Part shown: piece by piece, positions 1-8,604 of the stretch
Layout of the letters: each line of letters opens with the position of its first letter
Position numbering within the stretch: position 1 is the first letter of the stretch
NCBI GenBank assembly: GCA_016719385.1
Contig: JADJZA010000001.1
Span: forward strand, 248,001-312,000
Direction of reading: 5' to 3'
From: Candidatus Microthrix subdominans
GTDB taxonomy: Bacteria; Actinomycetota; Acidimicrobiia; Acidimicrobiales; Microtrichaceae
Length of the DNA stretch: 64,000 nt
Position numbers and translations under genes: made by a program
The notes under the pieces: model-generated
Told to the model about the DNA's origin: nothing
What the model saw: only the letters and a program-made list of their open reading frames with translations
Databases searched by the model: none

Positions 1-790
1 TGATGAAGTAGGCGGTCATCTGGAGGCCGTTGTAGGCGACCCATCCGTGTTCGGTGGGCCAGTCGAGCGACAGGTACTGAAGCAGCGCCGACGCCGAGTT
101 CGGAATGATGTCCCAGGTGGTGGGCACTACCCGGCGCCATTGCCAGGTCGTGAACAACAACACGTAGAAGATCGCACCGTTGAGAAGCCATACCACGTCG
201 GTTCCCAGGTGCCACCACCGTGCGAGCCCGATCGTGTGCCGCAACCCGGGCAGACCCACCTGCCTCGGAAGACCAACCGAATCCTCCTTGGCGGTCCACA
301 GCGGCACGTTTGGCACCTCCTTTTGGACCCGGAACCACTCCTTGCCCGGCGTGGAGTGACGCGTCCAGTACAGACGGGGATGGTCGGCGAGGATCTGGGC
401 GCCGGAGCGAATGATGAAGATCATCAGGAACATGTTGAGGAAGTGCTGGGCGCCAACCCACCACGGAAACCCCTGGTTCTCAAGTGCCTCGGGAGTGAGG
501 GTCGTGCCCGGATTACGGGCGATGAACCGCTCGACCGACGGGTTGTTTCGCAGGCCCTTGGCGACGGCCACCGCACTGATGAGCACGACGAAGCCAACCG
601 GTATCAGCCAGAGCAGGTTGAACCACCGGCTGCGCCCGAAGCGCACGTGGGGTGCGGTGCCGTGTTGTTGGGGTATCGACCCGGCCCAGGTGGTGGGATC
701 GATCGACTCCTCGCCGATGGTCAAGCTCGAATGAAGCTCGTCGGCCTGTGCCGCAACCGTTGCCTTGCCGGACGCGTGCCGTGCTGCCAA
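1..790 (-). CDS. Cytochrome b-type membrane protein, C-terminus beyond the window edge
   Basis: The open frame runs off the left edge; 263 residues are visible. I chose the TTG at 790 because AGGGGTGA lies about five bases upstream; GTG at 799 is the alternative. Hydrophobic helices lie near residues 56-79 (WFNLLWLIPVGFVVL), 111-127 (with His in WVGAQHFLNMF) and 192-214 (with His in WWHLGTDVVW). Membrane histidines in such helices are typical haem b ligands. The layout resembles the cytochrome b subunits of thiosulfate-reductase or molybdopterin-oxidoreductase type (COG4117-like), which pass electrons between quinone and a partner enzyme; that partner would lie to the left, outside the window. 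It is divergent from amt. Family placement is from memory of motif style; function is inferred. Confidence 0.65.
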   Translation of the reverse strand, partial: MAARHASGKATVAAQADELHSSLTIGEESIDPTTWAGSIPQQHGTAPHVRFGRSRWFNLLWLIPVGFVVLISAVAVAKGLRNNPSVERFIARNPGTTLTPEALENQGFPWWVGAQHFLNMFLMIFIIRSGAQILADHPRLYWTRHSTPGKEWFRVQKEVPNVPLWTAKEDSVGLPRQVGLPGLRHTIGLARWWHLGTDVVWLLNGAIFYVLLFTTWQWRRVVPTTWDIIPNSASALLQYLSLDWPTEHGWVAYNGLQMTAYFI

Positions 791-900
791 GCCGATCACC
801 CCTGGGAACCATCGTCGGCCGATTAGTCCGAACGGTCAACCGATTCGTGTGCTGAGAGACGCGCACGGGGCCGCAGGAGATCCGGGCCCAGGAAACACGG

Positions 901-966
901 CGTTGACACGGCCGTCGTCAAGCGTTGATCAGCCGGTCATCGAGCGTTGACGCTGCGGGAACAGGC
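901..966. repeat. Three 22-bp phased direct repeats upstream of amt
   Basis: CGTTGA occurs at 901, 923 and 945, exactly 22 bases (two helical turns) apart. The flanks of the first two units are also alike (ccgtcgtcaag and ccggtcatcgag). They lie in the divergent region between the cytochrome b gene and amt, so a multimeric regulator binding one helix face is plausible. A nitrogen regulator is only a guess. Confidence 0.5.
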
Positions 967-1030
967 CCGAAAACCGGCATCCATAGGTTCGCTTCCGTCA
1001 CCCAAACGACGGCGCCCTGAGGAGGCCAAC

Positions 1031-2488
1031 GTGTTACCCACCAGCTCCCCTACCATCGAACCCAGGCACCGACTACCGGGGATCGACCGCGGCACCTTGC
1101 TGTCGATCGTGTCCTCCCGCGGTCTGCGACGCATCACCGGCGCAGCCCTCTGCGGCGCGGCCCTCCTGGCGTTTGCATCCCCGGCCGGCGCCCAGGACAT
1201 CACTGCCGGCGATGTTCAGACCAACCTCGACAACGTCTTCGTGCTGTTGAGCGCCGTGCTGGTGATCTTCATGCAGGCCGGGTTTGCCCTGGTCGAAGCC
1301 GGGCTGACGCAGGCCAAGAACGTGGCCAACATCATGATGAAGAACATGATGGACTTTTGCGCCGGTGCCCTGGCGTTCTACGTCGTCGGGTACGCCATCG
1401 CCTTCGGCGACGGCAACGCGTTGTTCGGCCACGCCGGGTTCTTTCTCGGTGACGGGGCGGCCACGATCGGCTCGCTGACGCTGCCGGTCGGGTTCATCTT
1501 CCAGGTGGCGTTCGCCGCCACGGCGGCGACGATCGTGTCGGGCGCCATGGCCGAGCGCACCAAGTTCAAGAGCTACTTCATCTACAGCATCGTCATCTCG
1601 GCGTTTATCTACCCGGTGGTGGTGCACTGGCTGTGGGGCGGCGGTTGGCTGAGCACGCTCGCCACGCCCTACCACGACTTTGCCGGATCGAGCATCGTGC
1701 ACCTCACCGGCGGGGTGGCCGCCCTGATGGGCGCCAAGGCGCTCGGGCCACGTATCGGCCGCTACGGCGCCGACGGCAAGCCCCGGCTGCTGCCGCCCCA
1801 CTCGATCCCCTTCGCCGTGATCGGCACCATGATCCTGCTCGTGGGTTGGTACGGCTTCAACCCGGGCTCCGAGCTGGCCGCCGATGCCGCCATCGGTGGG
1901 ATTGCCCTCACCACCACCCTCGCCGGGGTGTGCGGTGCGCTGGCGGCAATGGCGGTTATCTGGATCCGCACCGGCGCACCCGACGTGGGCATGACCGCCA
2001 ACGGGCTGCTGGCCGGGCTGGTCGGGATCACCGCGGGAACCGCTGCGGTGTCGCCGATCGGCGCCATCGTCATCGGCCTGATCGCCGGGGTGCTCGTCGT
2101 CGAGTCGGTGCTGTTCTTCGACCGGCGCAAGATCGACGATCCGGTCGGCGCCATCTCGGTGCACGGCGTGTGCGGCGCCTTCGGCACCCTGGCGGTCGGC
2201 CTGTTCGCCACCGAGGACACCGAGTTCTGGAAGCAGGGCCTGTTCTACGGCGGCGGCGTCAGCCAGCTGGTCAGCCAGTTGATCGGCGTGGTGGCCATCG
2301 CCGCCTTTGTGGCGCTGACCACCGGAGTGCTCTTCCGGGTGATCAGGGCAACCGTCGGCCTGCGTGTCACCGAGGAGGAGGAACTGTCCGGCCTCGACGT
2401 CAAAGAGCACGGCGCCCCGGGTTACGGCGCCGCCCGCTCGCCCCAGATGCTCACCGGAGCTGGCGTCACGGGGGCAACCGAGGGGTAG
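1031..2488 (+). CDS. amt: Ammonium transporter Amt
   Basis: Trimeric inner-membrane channel protein for ammonium uptake. The start is GTG 1031, preceded by GAGGAGG; an upstream TTG at 947 is in frame but lacks such a site. The product is 485 residues with a cleavable signal (AFASPAGA then QDITAG at about residue 55), followed by eleven expected membrane segments. The pore twin histidines are visible in VVHWLWGGGWL and in SVHGVCGAFGTL. The C-terminal cytoplasmic tail EEEELSGLDVKEHG is the conserved Amt regulatory tail that contacts PII proteins. No glnK follows, which is unusual because amt and glnK are often linked. Expression may be controlled through the phased repeats upstream. Confidence 0.96.
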   Translation: MLPTSSPTIEPRHRLPGIDRGTLLSIVSSRGLRRITGAALCGAALLAFASPAGAQDITAGDVQTNLDNVFVLLSAVLVIFMQAGFALVEAGLTQAKNVANIMMKNMMDFCAGALAFYVVGYAIAFGDGNALFGHAGFFLGDGAATIGSLTLPVGFIFQVAFAATAATIVSGAMAERTKFKSYFIYSIVISAFIYPVVVHWLWGGGWLSTLATPYHDFAGSSIVHLTGGVAALMGAKALGPRIGRYGADGKPRLLPPHSIPFAVIGTMILLVGWYGFNPGSELAADAAIGGIALTTTLAGVCGALAAMAVIWIRTGAPDVGMTANGLLAGLVGITAGTAAVSPIGAIVIGLIAGVLVVESVLFFDRRKIDDPVGAISVHGVCGAFGTLAVGLFATEDTEFWKQGLFYGGGVSQLVSQLIGVVAIAAFVALTTGVLFRVIRATVGLRVTEEEELSGLDVKEHGAPGYGAARSPQMLTGAGVTGATEG

Positions 2489-2535
2489 CAGGGGGTGAAC
2501 TCGGGTCGGGACCCAACCCCGGACCGCCCCGATTC

Positions 2536-2587
2536 GGTCACGCCCGACACCGCGATGCAGCGCCGCATCGACGTGTCGGGCGTGACC
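2536..2587. terminator. Large perfect hairpin after amt
   Basis: A perfect 15-bp inverted repeat (GGTCACGCCCGACAC at 2536-2550, its complement at 2573-2587) encloses a second 6-bp stem (CGATGC/GCATCG at 2553-2570). No T-run follows, so an intrinsic terminator of the T-tract type is not supported. In a high-GC actinobacterium it may still terminate amt, or act as an mRNA end-protecting structure. Confidence 0.6.
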
Positions 2588-2625
2588 GCGTTGGGGCATC
2601 GAGCGGTCCGGCCATTGGCCCGCGA

Positions 2626-2642
2626 TCTGACGCAGCGTCAGA
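2626..2642. promoter_or_regulatory. Palindromic operator candidate before thiolase gene
   Basis: TCTGACG-CAG-CGTCAGA is a perfect palindrome ending about 48 bases before the thiolase start. The same CTGACG-N3-CGTCAG core recurs at 13433-13447 before an SDR gene. Size and symmetry fit a TetR-family operator. Confidence 0.5.
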
Positions 2643-2690
2643 CTGGAACCAGTAGCCGGGCACAGCGCCGGCCAAACCCTGGAGGACCCG

Positions 2691-3842
2691 ATGGCCGAGG
2701 CCTACATCGTCGACGCAGTTCGCACCCCGGTGGGGCGACGGGGCGGGGGCCTCTCGGCGGTCCACCCCGCCGACCTGGGGGCGCACAGCCTCAAGGCGCT
2801 GATGGAACGCACCGGGGTGGACCCGGGCGCGGTCGAGGACGTGATCTTCGGGTGCGTCGACACGATCGGCGGGCAGTCCGGCGACATCGCCCGAACCGCC
2901 TGGTTGGCCGCGGGTCTGCCCGATCACGTGCCCGGTACGACAATCGATCGCCAGTGCGGCTCCTCCCAGCAGGCGGTGCACTTCGCCGCCCAGGCGGTGA
3001 TGTCGGGCACGTCCGACCTGATCGTCGCCGGCGGCGTGCAACAGATGTCGACGATCCCCATCAGCTCGGCGATGCTCGTCGGCGAGCAGTTCGGCTACCC
3101 CGACCCCTTCACCGGCTCGACCGGCTGGCAGGAGCGCTACGGGGACCAGGAAGTCAGCCAGTTCCGCTCGGCGCAGATGATCGCCGACAAATGGGAGTGC
3201 AGCCGCGACGAGATGGAAGCGTTCGCCGTCGAGAGCCACGAGCGGGCGATCCGGGCCCGGGACTTGGGCCGCTTCGACGCCGAGATCGCCCCACTGGGCG
3301 ACGTTGCCCGGGATGAGGGCCCCCGTGAGCCCAACTGGGAGAAGATCCGCAGCCTCAAGCCGCTCGAGGAGGGCGGCACGATCACCGCTGCGGTCGCCAG
3401 CCAGATCTCCGACGCTTCCGCCGCGCTGCTGATCGCCTCCGACCGTGCGCTCGCCGAGCACCAACTGACGCCGCGGGCCCGCATCCATCACCTGTCGGTG
3501 CTGGCCGACGATCCGGTGTGGATGCTGACCGCTCCGATCCCGGCCACCCGCCATGCCCTGAAGAAGGCCGGCATGACGATGGACGACATCGACCTGGTCG
3601 AGATCAACGAGGCGTTCGCGTCGGTGGTGCTCGCCTGGATGAAGGAACTGGACGTTCTTCACGACAAGGTGAACGTCAACGGCGGGGCCATTGCGCTCGG
3701 GCATCCGCTCGGCGCCACAGGTGCCCGGCTGATGACCACGTTGCTCGGCGAACTCGAGCGCACCGGCGGCCGCTACGGCCTGCAGACGATGTGCGAGGGC
3801 GGTGGGCAGGCAAACGTGACCATCATCGAGCGTCTCGGGTGA
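2691..3842 (+). CDS. Thiolase (acetyl-CoA acetyltransferase family)
   Basis: Cytosolic thiolase of 383 residues, the usual length for the family, which condenses or cleaves acyl-CoA and acetyl-CoA. The start ATG 2691 follows GGAGGA with a five-base gap. The acylated nucleophile is Cys89 in TTIDRQCGSSQQAVHF. The NEAFASVV motif is present, His338 lies in GHPLGATGARL, and the second catalytic cysteine is Cys368 in MCEGGGQAN. All catalytic positions are intact. Whether it works in beta-oxidation (FadA type) or in acetoacetyl-CoA or polyhydroxyalkanoate synthesis cannot be told from the sequence. It stands alone, with its own palindromic operator candidate upstream. Confidence 0.93.
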   Translation: MAEAYIVDAVRTPVGRRGGGLSAVHPADLGAHSLKALMERTGVDPGAVEDVIFGCVDTIGGQSGDIARTAWLAAGLPDHVPGTTIDRQCGSSQQAVHFAAQAVMSGTSDLIVAGGVQQMSTIPISSAMLVGEQFGYPDPFTGSTGWQERYGDQEVSQFRSAQMIADKWECSRDEMEAFAVESHERAIRARDLGRFDAEIAPLGDVARDEGPREPNWEKIRSLKPLEEGGTITAAVASQISDASAALLIASDRALAEHQLTPRARIHHLSVLADDPVWMLTAPIPATRHALKKAGMTMDDIDLVEINEAFASVVLAWMKELDVLHDKVNVNGGAIALGHPLGATGARLMTTLLGELERTGGRYGLQTMCEGGGQANVTIIERLG

Positions 3843-3954
3843 GCAGGCCCGGAGGCTGAGGATGTTCATGGCCGCCGGCCCGCCGATGAGCGGATCCAGG
3901 CTCCATCCGACACACTGTGGGGTAGTTCCCCGACCGAAAGCGCGCTGAACCGAC

Positions 3955-4566
3955 GTGAACCAGGACGCTTTTGACACCTTCTATGCCCTGCTCACCGTCG
4001 CCGGTCAGCTGGCGCTCGTCACGGTGGCCGTTCTGTGGCTGCTACGGGGCCGCACGCCGTGGTGGAACCAGGTGTCGGCGTCGCTCGCCCCGGTGGCCCT
4101 GTGGCTGGCCACGCTCGTCGCCGCGGTGGCGGTGGTGGGCAGCCTGCAGCTGTCGCTCGGCGCCGGGTACACCCCATGCACGCTGTGTTGGTACCAGCGC
4201 ATCGCCATCTACCCGCTGGTGATCGTGTGCGGCGTGGCGGCGCTACGCCGTGATGTGGCGGTGCGATTCACGGTGTGGCCGCTCGCCGCCATCGGGGCGT
4301 CGATCTCCATATGGCACTACGTCCACGAACGCCTGCCCGAGGCGGTCGGTGCCAGCTGCGACCCGGTTGCCCCCTGCACCGTGCTGTGGATCTGGAAGCT
4401 GCACTACATCTCGATCCCGATGATGGCCCTCACCACGATGGCCCTGATCGCAGTCCTGGTCGGCATCGCCCGTGCGGACGGCGAGCGGACCGAGGTTGCC
4501 CACACCTCGGCAGCCGGCACCGATGAAGTCTCGAAGAGTTCGACTCCCGAAAGGACCTCACCATGA
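3955..4566 (+). CDS. Disulfide bond formation protein DsbB/BdbC-like
   Basis: Membrane protein of 203 residues with four predicted helices, which re-oxidises an extracytoplasmic thiol oxidase and passes electrons to quinone. The first redox pair is Cys75/Cys78 in the classical TPCTLCWYQR motif. The second is Cys135/Cys141 in GASCDPVAPC. Both pairs are the DsbB signature, so electron relay should work. The start is GTG 3955 with no clear ribosome site. Its stop overlaps the ATG of the next gene by four bases (ATGA), so the two are probably translated together and form an oxidase/relay pair. Confidence 0.92.
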   Translation: MNQDAFDTFYALLTVAGQLALVTVAVLWLLRGRTPWWNQVSASLAPVALWLATLVAAVAVVGSLQLSLGAGYTPCTLCWYQRIAIYPLVIVCGVAALRRDVAVRFTVWPLAAIGASISIWHYVHERLPEAVGASCDPVAPCTVLWIWKLHYISIPMMALTTMALIAVLVGIARADGERTEVAHTSAAGTDEVSKSSTPERTSP

Positions 4567-5291
4567 GTAACCGTCCGAAACTCAACCGACGCGCCCCGGT
4601 TCCCGGGTACACCCAGTCGTCCGAATCGTCCGGCGGTTTCCCGGTGTGGGGCATCGTGGCGATCGTCGCCGTCGTGGTGGTGATCGCCGGGGCCATTGCC
4701 ATCGGCTCCGCGAGCGGTGACGAAGAGACCGCCGACGGCAAGAGCAGCACGGAGGTGCTGTCCGATGCCTACGGCGACAAGCCGACGTCGGAGTTCCGAG
4801 CGGTGACCGTGACTGGCGAGGCGCTGCCTGAGCTGGCCGATCCCGCCAACGACCCGGCGATCGGAATGGCGGCGCCCAAGCTCGAGGGGGCCAACTTCGT
4901 CAACGAGCCGGTCTCGGCCCCCAAAGGCCCCGCCATGATGGTCTTCGGGGCTCACTGGTGCCACGTCTGCCAGGCCGAGGTGCCCCAGGTGGCCCAGTGG
5001 CTCGACGACGGGCTGCTGCCCACCGGGGTGACGGCAACGTTGGTGTCCACCGCTACCCAGGAGGGCCCCGGCGCCGACCCGCCATCGCTGTGGGTCCCTT
5101 CGACCGGCTGGGATCAGCCGGTGCTCGTCGACAGTGACAAGAAGGAAGCCGCCACCGCCTACGGGCTCAACGGCTTTCCCTTCTTCGTGTTCGTCGACGG
5201 TGACGGGAATGTGGTCCACCGTGCATCCGGTGCGCTGCCTCGCGAGCAGGTCGAGCAGTACCTGTCCGACATCGCTCCGCCGGCGACGTAG
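4563..5291 (+). CDS. Membrane-anchored thioredoxin-fold protein
   Basis: Protein of 242 residues with one N-terminal membrane helix (about residues 28-48, GIVAIVAVVVVIAGAIAIG) and an extracytoplasmic thioredoxin fold. The redox motif is WCHVC (Cys133/Cys136), and a cis-proline region lies in NGFPFFVFVDGDG. The motif and architecture resemble TlpA/DsbE-like thiol reductases or oxidases. Its start overlaps the stop of the DsbB-like gene, which makes it the likely redox partner of that protein. Direction of electron flow (oxidase or reductase) is inferred from the DsbB neighbour only. Confidence 0.88.
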   Translation: MSNRPKLNRRAPVPGYTQSSESSGGFPVWGIVAIVAVVVVIAGAIAIGSASGDEETADGKSSTEVLSDAYGDKPTSEFRAVTVTGEALPELADPANDPAIGMAAPKLEGANFVNEPVSAPKGPAMMVFGAHWCHVCQAEVPQVAQWLDDGLLPTGVTATLVSTATQEGPGADPPSLWVPSTGWDQPVLVDSDKKEAATAYGLNGFPFFVFVDGDGNVVHRASGALPREQVEQYLSDIAPPAT

Positions 5292-5310
5292 CCCGATCGG
5301 GCGGAGGTCC

Positions 5311-6075
5311 TCAGCGGTCCCGGGGGGCGGCAATACGGTTGAGGTGGTGGGCGATCGTCGCCGGGTCCTGGGCGCCAGGGATGGCCAGGCGTCCATCGAG
5401 CACGAACGTCGGGACGGCGGTCACGTCGGCAGACACCGCGCCGGCGATCTCTGAGCGCACCTCCGATACGCCGGCCCCCGATGCCAACACCTCGGTCGCC
5501 TCGTCGGCGTCCAGGCCCACCGCTGCTGCCCTGGCAACCAGCACCCGGTGGTCGGAGACGTCCAACCCCTCGACGAAGTAGGCGGCGAGCAGCGACTCCT
5601 TCAGCGCACTTTGGCATCCGTCGAGCAGGCCATTCGGCAAAACCCCGTCGGCCGGTTCGCCGCCGACGGCCCGATCCTCCTGATCTGCCCACCACAACAG
5701 CCGGTGGGCATCGAAGGTGTTGGATCGAACGGCCCGGTCAAGGCGAAACCCCAGCCCCTCTGCGGCGGCGGCCTCGGTCACCTGGGCGATGATCTGGGCG
5801 GCTCGGGCCTCGCCGCCGAACTTCTTGGCGTAGGCCTCGGTGACCGACCCACCCGGCACCGGCGCGCCTGGGTCGAGTTGGAACGGAAGCCACCGCACGC
5901 TCACCGGTGGCGCCTCGGGGAGCGCCAGTGCCGCCTCGAAGCGTCGCTTGCCGATGTAGCACCACGGGCACACCACGTCCGAGTAGATCCGAACCCGCAA
6001 TGGTGCCGGTTCGTCGGGAGGGGCGGTCCGGGACGCGTCCGGCCCCACAGCTGGGTCGGGTGAGTGGGATTCCAT
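5311..6075 (-). CDS. DsbA-family (FrnE-like) protein
   Basis: Product of 254 residues from ATG 6075, which follows AGGGA; an in-frame upstream start at 6120 would lie inside an inverted repeat and is less likely. Near the N-terminus RVRIYSDVVCPWCYIGKRRFE gives the CPWC redox pair (Cys36/Cys39) typical of FrnE and 2-hydroxychromene-2-carboxylate isomerase relatives in the DsbA superfamily. The cis-proline motif appears in VTAVPTFVLDGRLAIPGAQ. No signal peptide is seen, so the protein is probably cytosolic, unlike its two convergent neighbours. Members act as polyketide-type oxidoreductases or disulfide isomerases; the substrate here is unknown. Confidence 0.88.
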   Translation of the reverse strand: MESHSPDPAVGPDASRTAPPDEPAPLRVRIYSDVVCPWCYIGKRRFEAALALPEAPPVSVRWLPFQLDPGAPVPGGSVTEAYAKKFGGEARAAQIIAQVTEAAAAEGLGFRLDRAVRSNTFDAHRLLWWADQEDRAVGGEPADGVLPNGLLDGCQSALKESLLAAYFVEGLDVSDHRVLVARAAAVGLDADEATEVLASGAGVSEVRSEIAGAVSADVTAVPTFVLDGRLAIPGAQDPATIAHHLNRIAAPRDR

Positions 6076-6092
6076 AGAATTTTCCCTGGGAT

Positions 6093-6126
6093 CGTAGGGT
6101 GGAACGAGTTGCCGTCCCACCCTACG
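6093..6126. promoter_or_regulatory. Inverted repeat in divergent promoter region
   Basis: CGTAGGGTGG (6093-6102) and CCACCCTACG (6117-6126) form perfect 10-bp arms around 14 bases. They lie between the FrnE-like gene and the secreted hydrolase gene, so this is a candidate shared operator. Confidence 0.45.
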
Positions 6127-6161
6127 GTTGCGGGCTGGCTTCGCATCCCGGGGGGATCGAT

Positions 6162-8567
6162 ATGTTGCGCAGACGCCGATTGGCGACCATCGTGGCCGTA
6201 CCCCTGCTGCTGGGTTCGGGGCTGTCCGCGTGCAGCGGTGCGGAGGCGGCCAGTGACGACACCGAGGTGGCAGGCGCCCAGCGGGCTACGGAGCCGTTTG
6301 CCGAGTTCGTGCGAACGGCGCCGGGCCTGGATGCGCCCACGGCGGATGAGCTGGGCCCCAAGAAGGATGCGGCGACCGGCCTGACCATCGCCGGCGGCGT
6401 CGAGACCTTGACCGTCACCGGCGCCGACAAGTCCGAGGAGCTTGTCCTCGAGAACGAGGAGGGCGACGTCCTCTTGACCCTGCTCGCCGACGGGGAGGGA
6501 CAGGCCCACTTCGCCTACATCCCCGACAAGCCGCTGACCCAGCAGACCGGTGGCGATGGCGAACTCCCCACGGTGGACGGCGCCACGCTGGCCCCGGGCA
6601 CCTACCGGCTGCGGGCGCGTGGCGTCACCAGCGACGAGGTGCGGGTGCTCGGGGTCGACGACGTAGCCGGCGATGCCTTCTACAACTCCCAGGAGATCGA
6701 CGACGGCTTCGGTTACGTCACGATGCGCGACGGGGTGAAGCTGTCGATCGACGTCACCCTGCCGGGCCCGGTCGAGGACGGGCCCTATCCAACGCTGGTC
6801 GAATACAGCGGCTACAGCCCGTCGAAGCCGGACGATCCCCAGCCCGGCTCGATGATCGCCGGTTTCCTCGGGTTTGCCACCGTCGGGGTCAACATGCGCG
6901 GCACCGGCTGCTCGGGCGGGGTCTTCGACGTGTTCAACCCGGCCCAGCACGCCGACGGCTATGACGCGATCGAGGCGATCGCAGCCCAGCCGTGGGTGAA
7001 GGACAACAAGGTCGGCATGGTGGGGCTCTCCTATGCGGGCATCGCACAGCTGTATGTGGCCTCCACCCAGCCACCCAGCCTGTCGGCGATCGCGCCGCTG
7101 TCGGTGATCGATGACCCGTGGCGCGAGCAGTGGCCCGGTGGGCTCTACAACGACGGGTTCACCAGGCAGTGGCTCGAGGAGCGCACCAACCAGGCCGAGG
7201 CTGGAGGCCAGAGCTGGGACGGCGAGCTGATCGCCGAGGGCGACCAGGTCTGCGAGGCCAACCAGTCGATCCGAAGCCAGAACCTGGACTTTGGCAAGTT
7301 CGGGCGAGCACTCGAGAACTTCTCCGACTCGGCGGCTGCCCGGTTCCTACAGCTGTTGGTGCCCCGCATCGAGGTGCCCACCTACCTGACCGGGGCCTAT
7401 CAGGACGAGCAGACCGGCGGTCGCTTCCCCTACCTGTTCAACAAGTTCGACGACGACGTCTTCACCAGGTTCAAGATCTTCAACGGACATCACCCCGACG
7501 GCTACAGCCCGATGGTGGTCACGGACTGGTACGAGTTTTTGTCGTTCTACGTCGCCGGGGAGATTCCCGATATCCCGGACGGATTGCGTCAGGCGTCGGC
7601 GGCGGTGTTCGAAGAGAACTTCGGCATCGACCAGGGCTTTGGCGAGAATCGCTTTGCGGAGTACCTGCCCGACGACTTCGACGGCGCCAAGGCGGCGTAT
7701 GACGACGAGGCGGCCGTGCAGGTGCTGGTCGAGTCCGGTGCCGACACCGACCCGGCGGGCGCTGCCGGGGAGCGGGTGCGCTGGGACTTCGATCAGTTCC
7801 CGCCGGCCGAAGCGACCAAGACCGAGTGGTTCTTCGACGCCGAAGGCACCCTGGCTGACGAGGCACCCGCCGACGAAGCCGCCGACAGCTTTGCCTTCGA
7901 GCCCAAGGCCGGAGAGATCGTCACCACCGACGCCAACTCGACCGACTTCCAGTATTCTCAGAAGGATCTGGAGATCGACTACCAGCAGCCTGACGAGGGC
8001 AACCTGGTTGCCTATGCCACGCCGGAGCTGACCGAGGACGTGATCATCGCTGGGCCGGGGTACCTCGACCTGTGGGTAAAGCCCGGCTCTGACAACGGCG
8101 CCGTGCAGGTCGACCTGACCGAGGTGCGGCCCGACGGATCCGAGACCTACGTGCAGTCGGGCTGGCACGAGCTGCAGCATGCTGAGGAGTACCAACAGCT
8201 CAGCGACGAGTATCAGGTGGAATACACCTTCACCGAGGAGGGTCGCGAGGTGCTCGAACCCGCCGAGTGGGTGCACCGCCGGGTGCCGATGCAGGCGGCA
8301 ACCCACATCTTCCGCAAGGGGTCGCAGCTGCGGGTGAGCGTGCAGAGCCCCGGCCGCAGCCGCCCGCTGTGGTCGTTCGAAAGCCCGGACGTGCCCGCCG
8401 GCACCGACGTGGTCATCGGGCGCGGAGGCAAGCATGCGACCGGCCTGGTGATGCCGACGATCGATGGGGTGGAGATCCCCGACGGGCTGCCCGCCTGCAA
8501 CACGCTGCGCGGCCAGCCGTGCCGTGACTTCGTCGAGGTGACCAACACCCCGGCCGGCGATGACTGA
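6162..8567 (+). CDS. Secreted CocE/NonD-type hydrolase (peptidase S15 family) lipoprotein
   Basis: Product of 801 residues. The start ATG 6162 follows a GGGGGG ribosome site. The N-terminus is a lipoprotein signal (MLRRRR, hydrophobic core, LSAC lipobox with Cys24), so it should be tethered outside the membrane. The alpha/beta-hydrolase domain holds GLSYAG with nucleophile Ser290, preceded by the YSGYSPSKP and RGTGCSGG segments usual for CocE and X-Pro dipeptidyl peptidases. A C-terminal jelly-roll-like domain (about 550-790, GYLDLWVKPGSDNGAVQVDLTE) is the family's galactose-binding-like part. It likely cleaves esters, amides or proline peptides outside the cell. An N-terminal extension of about 170 residues before the catalytic domain has no clear family. 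Confidence 0.88.
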   Translation: MLRRRRLATIVAVPLLLGSGLSACSGAEAASDDTEVAGAQRATEPFAEFVRTAPGLDAPTADELGPKKDAATGLTIAGGVETLTVTGADKSEELVLENEEGDVLLTLLADGEGQAHFAYIPDKPLTQQTGGDGELPTVDGATLAPGTYRLRARGVTSDEVRVLGVDDVAGDAFYNSQEIDDGFGYVTMRDGVKLSIDVTLPGPVEDGPYPTLVEYSGYSPSKPDDPQPGSMIAGFLGFATVGVNMRGTGCSGGVFDVFNPAQHADGYDAIEAIAAQPWVKDNKVGMVGLSYAGIAQLYVASTQPPSLSAIAPLSVIDDPWREQWPGGLYNDGFTRQWLEERTNQAEAGGQSWDGELIAEGDQVCEANQSIRSQNLDFGKFGRALENFSDSAAARFLQLLVPRIEVPTYLTGAYQDEQTGGRFPYLFNKFDDDVFTRFKIFNGHHPDGYSPMVVTDWYEFLSFYVAGEIPDIPDGLRQASAAVFEENFGIDQGFGENRFAEYLPDDFDGAKAAYDDEAAVQVLVESGADTDPAGAAGERVRWDFDQFPPAEATKTEWFFDAEGTLADEAPADEAADSFAFEPKAGEIVTTDANSTDFQYSQKDLEIDYQQPDEGNLVAYATPELTEDVIIAGPGYLDLWVKPGSDNGAVQVDLTEVRPDGSETYVQSGWHELQHAEEYQQLSDEYQVEYTFTEEGREVLEPAEWVHRRVPMQAATHIFRKGSQLRVSVQSPGRSRPLWSFESPDVPAGTDVVIGRGGKHATGLVMPTIDGVEIPDGLPACNTLRGQPCRDFVEVTNTPAGDD

Positions 8568-8604
8568 CCCGCCGCTTCGACCCCACCCCCCCCTCCTCCC
8601 CAGA

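Noticed and set aside
947..1030. TTG start of amt at 947
   Set aside because: It would begin within the phased repeats and lacks a ribosome site; GTG 1031 follows GAGGAGG and precedes a signal peptide.
1073..2599. 508-codon open frame antisense to amt
   Set aside because: It mirrors the codon bias of the amt gene and its His/Gln/Gly-rich product has no family motifs.
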